Assembly (NCBI RefSeq): GCF_004216565.1 | Contig: NZ_SGWV01000008.1 | Location: forward strand, 310,001 to 374,000 | Direction of reading: 5' to 3' | Length of the DNA stretch: 64,000 nt | Source: Sphaerotilus mobilis | GTDB lineage: Bacteria > Pseudomonadota > Gammaproteobacteria > Burkholderiales > Burkholderiaceae_C | Part shown: one piece after another, positions 1 through 9,025 of the stretch | Position numbering within the stretch: the stretch's first letter is position 1 | Layout: the number at the start of each line of letters is the position of its first letter | Program-made: the position numbers and the translations under genes | Notes under the pieces: generated by a model | The model's database searches: none | What the model was told of the DNA's origin: nothing | What the model saw: the letters and a program-made list of their open reading frames with translations, nothing else

Positions 1-2
1 AG

Positions 3-158
3 GCGCTGGTGGCGGCGCTGGAGCGTTGCCACTGGAACGTCTCGCGCACCGCCCAGGCCCTCAACCTGACACGCGACGCGCTGCGCTACCGGCTGGAAAA
101 GCACGGCCTGCAGCGCCGCATGAGCTTCGCGCCGCGCGGCCCGTCGGACTTGGGCTGA
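3..158 (+). CDS. C-terminal end of a Fis-type (probably sigma-54-dependent) transcriptional regulator, partial
   Basis: The reading frame is open from the window edge to a TGA at 156-158 and gives the last 51 residues. The sequence (HWNVSRTAQALNLTRDALRYRLEKHGL) is split here as a helix-turn-helix: NVSRTAQALNLTRDALRYRL is the classic Fis/NtrC-type C-terminal DNA-binding domain of bacterial enhancer-binding proteins. The ATPase and sensor domains lie outside the window. A sigma-54 promoter stands 170 bp downstream in front of the large glycan operon. This protein is therefore the obvious candidate activator, comparable in position to PrsR in betaproteobacterial exopolysaccharide clusters, although that assignment is an inference. 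Confidence 0.75.
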   Translation, partial: ALVAALERCHWNVSRTAQALNLTRDALRYRLEKHGLQRRMSFAPRGPSDLG

Positions 159-295
159 TGGGGCCCAGTTGGGTGAAATCAGCGTTGGGTGGGTGGTATT
201 GCGCAGGTCCGCGCGTGTCCCGAGTCGGCCGCTTGATGACAAGTTGGTGACAGTTTCGCCTTCAAGCCCCTGATTTCATTGCGTTATTCCTGATT

Positions 296-313
296 CAGGC
301 TTGCCACAGCCTG
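296..313. promoter_or_regulatory. Inverted repeat upstream of the sigma-54 promoter (candidate activator site)
   Basis: CAGGCT-N6-AGCCTG is a perfect 6-bp inverted repeat ending 15 bp before the -24 element. It lies closer to the promoter than enhancer sites usually do. It could bind the adjacent Fis-type regulator or a repressor, and no protein can be assigned from sequence alone. The rest of the 159-409 intergenic stretch shows no gene. Confidence 0.35.
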
Positions 314-328
314 CCATGGGTTCAAAGC

Positions 329-344
329 TGGCACGACTTCTGCA
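329..344 (+). promoter_or_regulatory. Sigma-54 (-24/-12) promoter of the glycan operon
   Basis: TGGCAC-GACTT-CTGCA matches the RpoN consensus TGGCAC-N5-TTGCA at all but one position, with the obligatory GG and GC doublets exactly 10 nt apart. Transcription would start near 355, about 55 nt before the first ATG at 410. The gene just upstream ends in a Fis-type domain typical of sigma-54 activators, which strengthens the call. Confidence 0.8.
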
Positions 345-409
345 ATTGAGGATGGGATTGCATCCCATTATTCGAGTTCTCTCGAACCCCGATCTGCCGG
401 AGCCCGCGC

Positions 410-1762
410 ATGAAACGCATCCTGGTTTACTCCCACGACACCTACGGTCTGGGCAACATCCGTCGCATGCTGGAGATCACCCGGCACCTGGTCGACAGCG
501 ACGCGCAGCTGTCGGTGCTGGTGGTGACGGGCTCGCCGATGATCCAGGCCTTCCGGATTCCGGAGCGGGTCGACTACATCAAGCTGCCCTGCGTCAGCCG
601 CAGCGAACGTGGTGCGGCGGGTGTCAAGACGCTGGCGCTGGACTACGCCTCGACCATCCGGATGCGCGCCAACATGATCCTGATGGCCGCGCTGGACTTC
701 GCGCCCGACCTGATCTTGGTCGACAAGAAGCCGCTGGGCATCGACGACGAGCTCGAACCGATGCTCGACGCGCTCAGCCGCGGGCCGCGGGCCCCGCGGG
801 TGGCCTTGCTGCTGCGCGACATCCTCGACGAGCCGGCGCGCACCCGCCGTCAGTGGCAGCAGGGCCGCTACCACGAGGCGATCGAGCGCCACGTCGACAG
901 CATCCTGGTGGTCGGCGAGGCCAGCGTGTTCGACGTCGTGCGCGAGTACGACTTCCCGCCCGCTTCGGCAGCCAAGGTGCGGTATTGCGGCTATCTGGCA
1001 CGGCCGGGCGCCCATGCCCCGGCTGAACGTGTGCGCGCCGATCTCGACCTGCCGGCGCAAGCCCCGCTGGTGCTGGTGACCGCCGGAGGCGGTGCCGACG
1101 GCCATCGCCTGCTGCAGACCCATCTGGACCTGGTCGCCAGCGCCGATGCCGCTGGCGCGCCCCTGCCCTTCCGCAGCCTGCTGATCACCGGCCCGGAGAT
1201 GCCGCCCGGCCTGCGCAGCGATCTGCGTCGCCAGGCCGATCTGTTGCCCAGCGTGGTGCTGCGCGAGTTCACCGCCGACATGTTGGGCTGCATGAACACG
1301 GCCGACGTGGTCGTCTGCATGGGTGGCTACAACACCGTCTGCGAGCTGTTGACGCTGCGCAAGCCGGCGGTGGTCGTGCCGCGCGTCGAACCCTCGCTCG
1401 AACAGGCGGTGCGGGCTGACCGCATGCAGCGCGCGGGGCTGTTCAGCGCCATCCATCCGGACCAGCTCAACGAGGAAACGCTGCTGCGCGCCATCACCGC
1501 GCAGTTCCAGCAGGGTCAGCGACCGAGCAGCGCGCTGGCGCGCTTCGAGATGCGGGGACTGGCCGGCGTGGAGGCGCAGACGGCGGCCCTGATCGCCCAG
1601 GACGGCCCGGCCACCGGCTCTGGCTGGCGCGTCGACGACGGCATGGCCGACGAGGAAAGGCTGGCCCAGTCCGAAGCCCTGTCGCTGGACACCGCCCTGC
1701 AGGCCCTCACCCGGGGCTTCGCGCGCAGCCGCCTGGGTGGTGGTCCGGCCTACGCCTGGTGA
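410..1762 (+). CDS. MurG-like (GT28-type) glycosyltransferase, first gene of the glycan operon
   Basis: The 450-residue protein has the two-Rossmann-fold layout of GT-B glycosyltransferases. The N-terminus YSHDTYGLGNIRRMLEI is the GLG-x-x-R variant of the MurG acceptor loop. The C-terminal half holds GGYNT at residues 305-309, followed by conserved EL and the PR-x-E nucleotide-sugar region. It resembles the predicted glycosyltransferases of COG4671 rather than true MurG. The ATG is preceded by GGAG at a good distance. The last 60 residues are a poorly conserved tail. The protein has no signal peptide, so it should act at the cytoplasmic face. Donor and acceptor sugars are unknown. Confidence 0.75.
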   Translation: MKRILVYSHDTYGLGNIRRMLEITRHLVDSDAQLSVLVVTGSPMIQAFRIPERVDYIKLPCVSRSERGAAGVKTLALDYASTIRMRANMILMAALDFAPDLILVDKKPLGIDDELEPMLDALSRGPRAPRVALLLRDILDEPARTRRQWQQGRYHEAIERHVDSILVVGEASVFDVVREYDFPPASAAKVRYCGYLARPGAHAPAERVRADLDLPAQAPLVLVTAGGGADGHRLLQTHLDLVASADAAGAPLPFRSLLITGPEMPPGLRSDLRRQADLLPSVVLREFTADMLGCMNTADVVVCMGGYNTVCELLTLRKPAVVVPRVEPSLEQAVRADRMQRAGLFSAIHPDQLNEETLLRAITAQFQQGQRPSSALARFEMRGLAGVEAQTAALIAQDGPATGSGWRVDDGMADEERLAQSEALSLDTALQALTRGFARSRLGGGPAYAW

Positions 1763-3852
1763 GCGTGATGCTCACCCCGCTTGCCGCCGAGGTTTGCGCG
1801 GACTCCGCGCCGGCCCTGGCACGGCCGGTGGTCGACGCCTTGCTGTCGCTGGCCCGGCCCGAGCTGAGCCCGGACCGGCAGGCCCGCGCCGACGACCTGC
1901 TGGCAGGCCTGCACCGCGCGGTCGGCGTGCGGTACCGGCTGGCCTGGCCGATCGACTGGCGCCACAACCCGAGCCCGGACCATGAGTGGCTGATCGAACA
2001 CCACAAGATGCCGGTGCTGATCGATCTGGCGCTGTGCTGGACGGCCACGCGTGAGCCGCGCTGGCTGCAGGCCTGGTGCGAGCTGCTGGACAGTTGGCTG
2101 ACGACGATGGGCACCGGCGAACTGCGCAGCAGCGACGCCCAGGTCGAGGCCAAGCGCATCGAGCACTGGCTGCTGTCGCTGGCCGTGCTGCAACAGGCCG
2201 GTGCCGACGGGCTGCCCGCGCGCCTGATCCATCGCCTGCACGGCCGACTGCGCGACGAGGCCGCCTACGTGCTGGCCCACCTGCGGCCGTCGCGCAACCA
2301 CCGCACCTTCCAGCTGCTGTCGGTCTGGCTGGTGGCGGTGGCCTTGCCGGCTGACCCGTCCAGCCAAGACTGGCGCGAGCGCAGCCAAGCCCTGCTGTGC
2401 GCCAACCTGCTGGACGATTTCGGCGCCGACGGCGTGCACATCGAGCTGTCCAGCCACTACCACCAGATCACGCTGGAGGCCGCCATGGCCTTCGCGCTGA
2501 CGGCCGATGCGGTGGGCGTCCCCCTGCCGACCGCGCTCGAGCAGCGTCTGCGCGCGGCGCTGCGCCATTCGGCCTGGCTGCAACTGCCCGACGGCGACAT
2601 GCCGCTGATGAACGATGCCGACGCCGGTGACCACCGCCGCCTGCTGGCCGCCGGTGCGCGTCGCCACGGCGATGCCGCCTTGGCGTGGCTGGCCAGCGCG
2701 GGGCAGCAGGGCAAGGCACCGCCGGAACGTTCGGCCTGGTTCGCCCAGGCCGGCTACCTGTTCAGCCGCAGCGACTGGGCCATCGGCCACGCGGCGAGCC
2801 CGACGAGCCAGCACCTGTTCGCCGACTTCGGCGAACTCGGGGCCGGCAGCCATGCCCACTACGACCTCTTCAACGTCTGCCTGAGCATCGGCGGCCGGCA
2901 GGTGCTGGTCGACCCCGGCCGCTACACCTACCACGCCGAGCCGGATGCCGAGGGCATCGACTGGCGCCACGCCTTCAAGCGCACCGCCGCACACAACACG
3001 GTCGAGATCGACGGCCGTAACCAGACCCGCTACCTGTCCAAGGCCCGCCAGCCGGCCGCCGGGCTGGAGCGGCTGGACCGCAGCCGGCACATCGGCAAGC
3101 ACGGTCCGGCCGTGGTGGCGACAGATCGCCGCGTGATGACCGGGCGGCGCAGCGACTGGGCCTGCGCGACCGCGCTGAGCCATGAGTACACGCCGCGCCA
3201 CACCCGCCTGGTCCTGCATGCACAGCGTCGCCTGCTGCTGTTGATCGACCACGTCGCGGCCGACGACGGCCAAGCGCACCAGGCCGTCCTGAACCTGCAC
3301 CTGGCGGCCGACTGGCTGGACCGCACCGCCGTGTCGCGTTGCCCGACCGAGCGGCCGGTCTGGACGGCGGCCGCGCAGGGCTGGCGCCTGCACCTGGCCT
3401 GCGACAGCGCCCAGCCGCTCGAACACCAGCCTGGCTGGGTCAGCCGCAGCTACGGCATCAAGGAGGCGGCACCGGTGCTGCGCCTGGCAACGCCTTTTGT
3501 CGACCGCGCCTGGTTCGTCAGCGTGCTGGCGGCCGACACCGCCGACGAGGCGGTCGATGCGGTCGACGCCTGGCGGGTTGGCGATCAGGTGCATGTGCGC
3601 GTCACCGGCCACGACCGGCTGGGCGCCTGGGTCGACCAGACCGTGTTGGCCTGCGGCGCGCAGCCGCTGGCGTTCGACACCCTGGCACCGGACTGCGGCA
3701 GCGGCCATGCACGTCTGCTGCACCGTCGTCGGCGAGGTGAGGCGGGCGTGCTCGACCACCTCGTGATCGGCGACGCCGCCGCCGACCTGAGCCTGAGGCT
3801 GGCGGCCGACCGCCCCTTGCACCGCCATGCCGGCGGACATCTGGAAACGTGA
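1759..3852 (+). CDS. Heparinase II/III-family protein
   Basis: The 697-residue protein has an N-terminal alpha-helical toroid-like part with a conserved SRNHRTFQLLS stretch, then HYHQIT. The C-terminal beta-sandwich begins with GELGAGSHAHYDLFNVCLS and the VDPGRYTY region seen in heparinase II/III-like polysaccharide lyases. Such proteins recur in bacterial exopolysaccharide clusters, where they trim or modify the polymer. I see no signal peptide, which is odd for a lyase acting on an exported polymer, so it may act in the cytoplasm or leave by a non-classical route. The start is GTG at 1759, overlapping the previous stop, or ATG at 1768. It is coupled to the glycosyltransferases on both sides. 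Confidence 0.75.
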   Translation: MSVMLTPLAAEVCADSAPALARPVVDALLSLARPELSPDRQARADDLLAGLHRAVGVRYRLAWPIDWRHNPSPDHEWLIEHHKMPVLIDLALCWTATREPRWLQAWCELLDSWLTTMGTGELRSSDAQVEAKRIEHWLLSLAVLQQAGADGLPARLIHRLHGRLRDEAAYVLAHLRPSRNHRTFQLLSVWLVAVALPADPSSQDWRERSQALLCANLLDDFGADGVHIELSSHYHQITLEAAMAFALTADAVGVPLPTALEQRLRAALRHSAWLQLPDGDMPLMNDADAGDHRRLLAAGARRHGDAALAWLASAGQQGKAPPERSAWFAQAGYLFSRSDWAIGHAASPTSQHLFADFGELGAGSHAHYDLFNVCLSIGGRQVLVDPGRYTYHAEPDAEGIDWRHAFKRTAAHNTVEIDGRNQTRYLSKARQPAAGLERLDRSRHIGKHGPAVVATDRRVMTGRRSDWACATALSHEYTPRHTRLVLHAQRRLLLLIDHVAADDGQAHQAVLNLHLAADWLDRTAVSRCPTERPVWTAAAQGWRLHLACDSAQPLEHQPGWVSRSYGIKEAAPVLRLATPFVDRAWFVSVLAADTADEAVDAVDAWRVGDQVHVRVTGHDRLGAWVDQTVLACGAQPLAFDTLAPDCGSGHARLLHRRRRGEAGVLDHLVIGDAAADLSLRLAADRPLHRHAGGHLET

Positions 3853-4982
3853 TGCAGACCCTGACCGCCCACGACACGGCCCCGCGCCTGCTGTTCCAGG
3901 TCCGCAACCGGCGGGGGCTCGGGCACATGATGCGCGGGCTCAACATCGCCGCCGCGCTGCGCCGCATCCGGCCGGATGCCCGCATCGACTTCCACCTGCG
4001 CACCGCACCGGGCGCGGGCTTCTGGCCGGACGACCTGGGCCTGACGGTCGAGGACGCGGCCGATCCGGCCCATCCGACGCGCAGCTGGCAGGCCACGGTC
4101 GAGCGGCTGGACCCGGACGTGATCGTGTTCGACACCCTGCTGCCGGCGCCCGACGAGGTCGGCAGCACACGCGCCGCGCTGGCCTTCGTGATGCGTGAGT
4201 GCCTGCCTGACGAACAACGCGCCTTGCATGCCCACCCGCTGATGGACCGGATCGCGCGCTTCATCGTGCCGCACGAGGCGCTCGACTACGGCCCGGTGCC
4301 GGCGGCGCTGGCCGACCGCACCCATTGCGTCGGCACGATCCGTCGCCGCACCAGCCCGGCGGCCCAGCAGGCGCTGCGCCAGCGCCTGGGGCTGGCCGAC
4401 GGCGCCTTCGTGCTCACCAGCACGGTGGGCGGAGGCGGTTTCACCGCCCAGGCCGAGCGCTTCTTCGAGGTGGTGCGGGCCGCGCACCGGTCGCTGCAGC
4501 CGACCTGGCAGGCGGCAGGCCGGCCGGTCGAGCACCTGCTCATCCTCGGACCCAACTATGCCGGCACGGTCGACCCGCTGCCGGGCTTGCGGGTCCTGGC
4601 CGCCGAACCGGAGCTGGTCAGCCTGCTGGCGCTGTCGGATCTGGTGATTGCCGAGGGTGGCTACAACACCGTCAACGAGATCCTGGATACCCACACGCCG
4701 GCGCTGTTCCTGCCGTCTGCGCGGGGCAAGGACGACCAGCATGGGCGCGTGCAGGTGCTGGCCGATGCAGGCAGGGCCGAGGTGCTGGACGCCACCGATC
4801 CGCAGGCGGCCAGCCTGCTGGCGCAGTCGGTGCGCACGCTGCTGGACGACCCGCAGCGCCTGGGCCGGATGCGTCTATGCGCCGCCCGGCTGGCGCCGCC
4901 CCGTCGTGGCAATGAAGCGGCAGCGCAGCTGCTGCACGAGCTGGCCCGGACTCGTCTGGCCAGCCGGGGTGTCCAGCCATGA
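3852..4982 (+). CDS. Second MurG-like (GT28-type) glycosyltransferase
   Basis: The protein is 376 residues with start ATG overlapping the previous TGA by one base. It is a distant paralogue of the operon's first gene. The N-terminus has RNRRGLGHMMRGLNIA, and EGGYNTVNEI lies at about residues 268-277 near the donor-sugar site, followed by a DDQHGRVQ stretch where MurG-type enzymes have D/E-Q. It has no signal peptide or membrane segment. The two paralogues probably add successive sugars in one assembly line, but the substrates cannot be read from sequence. Confidence 0.72.
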   Translation: MQTLTAHDTAPRLLFQVRNRRGLGHMMRGLNIAAALRRIRPDARIDFHLRTAPGAGFWPDDLGLTVEDAADPAHPTRSWQATVERLDPDVIVFDTLLPAPDEVGSTRAALAFVMRECLPDEQRALHAHPLMDRIARFIVPHEALDYGPVPAALADRTHCVGTIRRRTSPAAQQALRQRLGLADGAFVLTSTVGGGGFTAQAERFFEVVRAAHRSLQPTWQAAGRPVEHLLILGPNYAGTVDPLPGLRVLAAEPELVSLLALSDLVIAEGGYNTVNEILDTHTPALFLPSARGKDDQHGRVQVLADAGRAEVLDATDPQAASLLAQSVRTLLDDPQRLGRMRLCAARLAPPRRGNEAAAQLLHELARTRLASRGVQP

Positions 4983-5977
4983 ACGCCCCGGTCCACCCCA
5001 GCGCCAGCCCGCGCGAGATCGCCACCCGGGCGGTGCGCGAGCTCTACGGGCCGCTCGACCAGATGGCCGACCCGCGCAACGCCCCGATCGAGGTCGGTGG
5101 TGTCGCCTCCGGCAGTGCGGTGTTCGGTTTCGGCGACCGGGACGCCAACGGGGTCGTCTCCGTCAAGGTCTACGCCAAGGTCTACCCTGACCGCGGCGCC
5201 AGTGCCCAGCACGCCCGGCTGCTGCGCCTGCGCCATGTCCTGCAGACCCAGGACACCGGCCACCCGCTGCACATCCCGCAACCCTTGGGCGTCGACCAGG
5301 ACGGCCGCTGCCTGCTGCAGGCGCCCGCCCGCGGTCAGCTGCTGAGCGACCTTCCGGCTGGCCCCAAGCTGCTGGCCGCACTGTCGCAGACCGGCGCCGC
5401 CCTGGCCCGGCTGCACCGCACGCCAGCGTCCGTGCTGGGCCATGCCGAGCGCTCCGGCGAGCGCCTGCACGACCAGATCGATGCCCTGATGCGGCCCCAG
5501 CCCGACACCCTGGCCCGGCAATGCGCGCCGCTGACGGCGCTGGTCCGTCAGGTGCAGACCGACATCGCGCGGCGCCATGAGGACGGCCACCGCAGCGCGC
5601 CGGCCACCCTGGCTCACCGCGACGTGCATCCGCGCCAGCTCTTCGTCTCGCCGCAAGGCATCGACCTGATCGACTGGGATCTGGCCGGTGCCGCCGATCC
5701 GGCGCTGGACCTGGCCAACCTGCTGATCCATCTGGATCGCCGCTGGCCGGGCCATCAGGCCGACTGCACGGCCGCGCTGTGTGAGGGCTACGGCGCGGAG
5801 CGCATGGCCGCCCTGCGCGAGCGATTGCCGGTCTGGCGCGCCTTCCATCACCTGCGGCGGGCGTGCAAGTCGCATCGCCTGGGCGCCGAGCCCGCCCGCA
5901 TCCATGCCGAACTGCTCGCCGCGCAACAGGCGCTGGCGACGCCGTCGCGTGTCACGAACCCCGGAGTGCCGACATGA
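4979..5977 (+). CDS. APH-fold phosphotransferase (kinase), copy 1 of 3
   Basis: The 332-residue protein has the aminoglycoside-phosphotransferase/choline-kinase fold. The catalytic loop is AHRDVHPRQLF with catalytic Asp at about residue 215, and the metal-binding Asp is about residue 232 in DLIDWDLAG. The N-lobe VSVKVYAKVY supplies the probable ATP-binding lysine. It starts at an ATGA overlap with the glycosyltransferase before it. In a glycan operon this fold most plausibly phosphorylates a sugar, polyol or lipid-linked intermediate. Antibiotic resistance is an unlikely reading. The substrate is not known. Confidence 0.72.
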   Translation: MNAPVHPSASPREIATRAVRELYGPLDQMADPRNAPIEVGGVASGSAVFGFGDRDANGVVSVKVYAKVYPDRGASAQHARLLRLRHVLQTQDTGHPLHIPQPLGVDQDGRCLLQAPARGQLLSDLPAGPKLLAALSQTGAALARLHRTPASVLGHAERSGERLHDQIDALMRPQPDTLARQCAPLTALVRQVQTDIARRHEDGHRSAPATLAHRDVHPRQLFVSPQGIDLIDWDLAGAADPALDLANLLIHLDRRWPGHQADCTAALCEGYGAERMAALRERLPVWRAFHHLRRACKSHRLGAEPARIHAELLAAQQALATPSRVTNPGVPT

Positions 5978-7110
5978 GCCTCGCCTACGTCCTCAAGACC
6001 TTTCCGCGCCTGTCGCAGACCTTCATCGTCAACGAGATCCTGGCCCACGAGGCGGCCAGCCAGCCGCTGCGCATCGAGACCCTGCGACATCCCCGGCCGG
6101 AGGACGCGCAGGCCGATGTCAGCGCGGTGCGCGCCGCCGTGCACCGGCTGGGCGACGCGGCATCGACCGAGCGCGGCGAGGCGCTGATCGCGGCCCAGGC
6201 CGAGGAACTGGCGCAACGCGTGCGCCACCTCGGCATCCGCCACCTGCATGCGCACTTCGGCAACAGCGCGGCCGAAGTGGCCCGGCTGGCGGCCGAACGC
6301 GCGGGCATCGGCTATTCCTTCACCGCCCATGCCCGCGACATCTTCCTGGATGACCTGGACCATGACGCGCTGGCGCTGCGCCTGCGCGCGGCACGGCAGG
6401 TCGTCACCGTCAGCGACTACAACCGCCAGCACCTGATCACGCGCTACGGCCTGGCGCCCGACCATGTCGTGCGCATCTACAACGGCCTGGACCTGCGGCG
6501 CTTCAGCCTTCAGGCGGGCGCGCGCGAGCCGCTGATCCTGGCCGTTGGCCGCCTGATCGAGAAGAAGGGCTTCGGCGACCTGATCGATGCCTGCGCGCTG
6601 CTGCGCGATCGTGGCCTGCGCATGCGCTGCGTGATCGCTGGCGGCGGCCCGCTGATGGCCACGCTGGCGCACCAGATCGACACGCTGGACCTGAACGAAC
6701 AGGTCCGGCTGCTGGGCGCCGTGCCGTCGTCGGAGGTGCAGCACTGGATGCAGCGCGCGGCGGTCTTCGCGGCGCCCTGTGTGGTGGGTGCCGACGGCGA
6801 CCGCGACGGCCTGCCCACCGTGCTGCTGGAAGCGATGGCGCTGGGCTGTCCCTGTGTGTCCACCGATGTGACCGGCATCCCGGAGGTGCTCAGCGACGGC
6901 CACAGCGGCCTGCAGGTGCCGCAGCACGATGCCGTCGCCCTGGCCGATGCGCTGGGTCGACTGCTGGCCGATCCGGCGCTGGGCGAGCGCCTGGCGCGGC
7001 AGGCCCGTGCGCGCATCGAGAGCGACTTCGACATCCACCACAACGTCGCGCGCCTGCGCCGGGTCTTCGCCAGCGACGCGTCGCCGGCCCTGGCCACCGC
7101 AGCCCCGTGA
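5974..7110 (+). CDS. GT4-family glycosyltransferase
   Basis: The 378-residue protein has the GT-B fold of GT4 retaining transferases. The N-terminal KTFPRLSQTFIVNEI motif is typical of exopolysaccharide glycosyltransferases that start with a TFP-x-x-S-ETFI motif. LHAHFGN and TAHARDIF follow, with VGRLIEKKGF at the domain junction. The donor-site acidic motif GDRDGLPTVLLEAMALG has the E-x7-E arrangement in the form of LPTVLLEAM. The ATG at 5974 overlaps the previous stop (ATGA). No membrane anchor is seen. It probably extends the glycan made by this operon. Confidence 0.82.
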   Translation: MSLAYVLKTFPRLSQTFIVNEILAHEAASQPLRIETLRHPRPEDAQADVSAVRAAVHRLGDAASTERGEALIAAQAEELAQRVRHLGIRHLHAHFGNSAAEVARLAAERAGIGYSFTAHARDIFLDDLDHDALALRLRAARQVVTVSDYNRQHLITRYGLAPDHVVRIYNGLDLRRFSLQAGAREPLILAVGRLIEKKGFGDLIDACALLRDRGLRMRCVIAGGGPLMATLAHQIDTLDLNEQVRLLGAVPSSEVQHWMQRAAVFAAPCVVGADGDRDGLPTVLLEAMALGCPCVSTDVTGIPEVLSDGHSGLQVPQHDAVALADALGRLLADPALGERLARQARARIESDFDIHHNVARLRRVFASDASPALATAAP

Positions 7111-7117
7111 GCGCGTG

Positions 7118-9025
7118 ATGTCCGCGTTGCCTGTGATGCCTGTGATGCCTGTGATGCCTGTGATGCCCGCGATGCCTGTGCAGCCCGAACCGCCCCCCCA
7201 CCCCTCCCGTTTCCGCTCGCTGGTGCTGAGCGAGCTGCGTCAGGTGCGCGGCCCCATCGCGCTGGCCGCTGTCTGCGTGCTCGGCTCGACGCTGGCCGCG
7301 CTGGCTGCGCCCTGGCCGCTCAAGCTCGCCTTCGACCGGGTCCTGCTGCCGACCCGCACCCCGCCGTCGGGCCTGGATGCCATGGTGGCGCCCTGGCTGG
7401 GCGGCGAGCCGCTGGCCGCCATTGGCCTGCTGTGTGGCGCGCTGATGCTGATCGCCCTGCTGGCGGCGCTCTGCGGCTTCGTCCAGCAGATGCAGACCCA
7501 GCGCATCGGCTTTCGCATCGTGCACCGCCTGCGCAGCACCTTGTTCGAGCATGTCCAGCAGTTGCCCCTGTCCTTCCACAGCCGGGCCCGCAGCGGCGAG
7601 CTGATGAGCAAGATCACCGCCGACACGACCACCCTGCGCGACGTCTGCAGCGAGTCGGTGCTGGTCTTCACGACCCATGCGCTGACGCTGGTGGGCATGC
7701 TGGCGTTGTTGCTGACGCTGGACCTGCGGCTGGGTGCGCTGGCCACGCTGAGCTTTCCGCCACTGCTGCTGCTCTTGCTGCAAAGGCTGCGTCGCATCAC
7801 GGCCAGCGCCCGGCGCCAGCGTTCCAACGAAGGCCGGCTGGCCCACCGGGTCGGCGAGATGCTGCAGTCGGTCAGCCTGGTGCAGGCCTACGGCCGCGAG
7901 CAACAAGAGCGCGACCGCTTCGACGACGAGAGTCGCCGTGCCACCGACGAGAGCCTGCGCACCAGCCGGGCCGAGGCGGCGGCCGGTCGCCTGATCGAGC
8001 TGGTGACCGCCGCCGCGACGGCGTTGATCCTGGCCGCTGGCGGCTGGCTGACCTTGCGCGGCGAGCTGTCGCCGGGCAGCTTGCTCGTCTGCATGGCCTA
8101 CGTGAGCGCGATGTTCAAGCCGGTCAAGCAGCTGTCCAAGCTGGCCGCCCGCATGGCCAAGGCGCGGGCATCGATCGAGCGCATCGAGGAGATCCTGGCG
8201 CTGCAGCCCGAGGGTCAGGACGCGGCCGACGCGGTCGCCGCGCCGGTCCTGCGCGGCGACATCCGCTTCGAGCAGGTCAGCGTGCGCCACGAGGAGCGCA
8301 CGGTGCTGCACGACATCGACCTGCACATCCCCGCCGGCATCCGGGTCGCGATCGTCGGACCGTCCGGCGCTGGCAAGTCGACGCTGGCGCGCCTGCTGGT
8401 GCGCCTGATCGAGCCCCATGCCGGTCGCGTGTGCATCGACGGCACCGACGTGCGGCGCTGGACCCGCCGGTCCTTGCGCGAGCAGATCGGCATGGTGCTG
8501 CAGGACAACCTGCTGTCGGGCAGTCGGGTGCGCGACAACATCGCCTACGGCCGCGAGGACGCCAGCGAGGCCCAGATCGTCGCCGCCGCCAAGCTGGCCC
8601 GGGCCCACGACTTCATCTGCGCCTTGCCCGGTGGCTATGACCATGTGCTCGGCCCGGGCGGCGCCACCCTGTCGGGCGGACAGCGCCAGCGCCTGTGCCT
8701 GGCGCGTGCCTTGATCAAGGACCCGCCGATCCTGCTGCTCGACGAGCCGACCTCGGCGCTCGACGCGAGCGCCGAGCGGCAGGTGCGTGCGGCGATCGCC
8801 TCGGCCCACGCCGGGCGCACCAGCATCGTCATCGCCCACCAGTTGCACAGCGTGCTCGATGCCGACCTGATCGTCGTGCTGCAGGACGGCCGCATCGTTC
8901 AGCAGGGCCGCCACGCCGAGCTGATCGCCCAAGCCGGCGCCTACCGCACGCTGTTCGGCACCGCCGAGACGGCCCCGGTCGAGGGCTCGGTCCCACCTGA
9001 CTTGCCCCTGCTCGAAGGCGCGTGA
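7118..9025 (+). CDS. ABC exporter with fused membrane and ATPase domains
   Basis: This 635-residue half-size type-IV (MsbA-like) exporter has six predicted transmembrane helices in residues about 45-330. The ATPase domain has Walker A GPSGAGKS at 414-421, signature LSGGQRQR from 518 and Walker B ILLLDEPTSALD. It presumably works as a homodimer, flipping a lipid-linked glycan or exporting a product. The N-terminus is odd: residues 5-19 are a Val-Met-Pro repeat encoded by 9-bp tandem units. It follows the GT4 gene by only 7 nt and overlaps macA-like downstream by one base. Confidence 0.85.
   Translation: MSALPVMPVMPVMPVMPAMPVQPEPPPHPSRFRSLVLSELRQVRGPIALAAVCVLGSTLAALAAPWPLKLAFDRVLLPTRTPPSGLDAMVAPWLGGEPLAAIGLLCGALMLIALLAALCGFVQQMQTQRIGFRIVHRLRSTLFEHVQQLPLSFHSRARSGELMSKITADTTTLRDVCSESVLVFTTHALTLVGMLALLLTLDLRLGALATLSFPPLLLLLLQRLRRITASARRQRSNEGRLAHRVGEMLQSVSLVQAYGREQQERDRFDDESRRATDESLRTSRAEAAAGRLIELVTAAATALILAAGGWLTLRGELSPGSLLVCMAYVSAMFKPVKQLSKLAARMAKARASIERIEEILALQPEGQDAADAVAAPVLRGDIRFEQVSVRHEERTVLHDIDLHIPAGIRVAIVGPSGAGKSTLARLLVRLIEPHAGRVCIDGTDVRRWTRRSLREQIGMVLQDNLLSGSRVRDNIAYGREDASEAQIVAAAKLARAHDFICALPGGYDHVLGPGGATLSGGQRQRLCLARALIKDPPILLLDEPTSALDASAERQVRAAIASAHAGRTSIVIAHQLHSVLDADLIVVLQDGRIVQQGRHAELIAQAGAYRTLFGTAETAPVEGSVPPDLPLLEGA
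7130..7183 (+). repeat. 9-bp in-frame tandem repeat in the ABC exporter gene
   Basis: Four perfect copies of CCTGTGATG (7130-7165) are followed by two degenerate ones. They encode Val-Met-Pro units before the first membrane helix. The unit length is a multiple of three, so copy-number change would lengthen the tail without breaking the frame. Confidence 0.85.
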
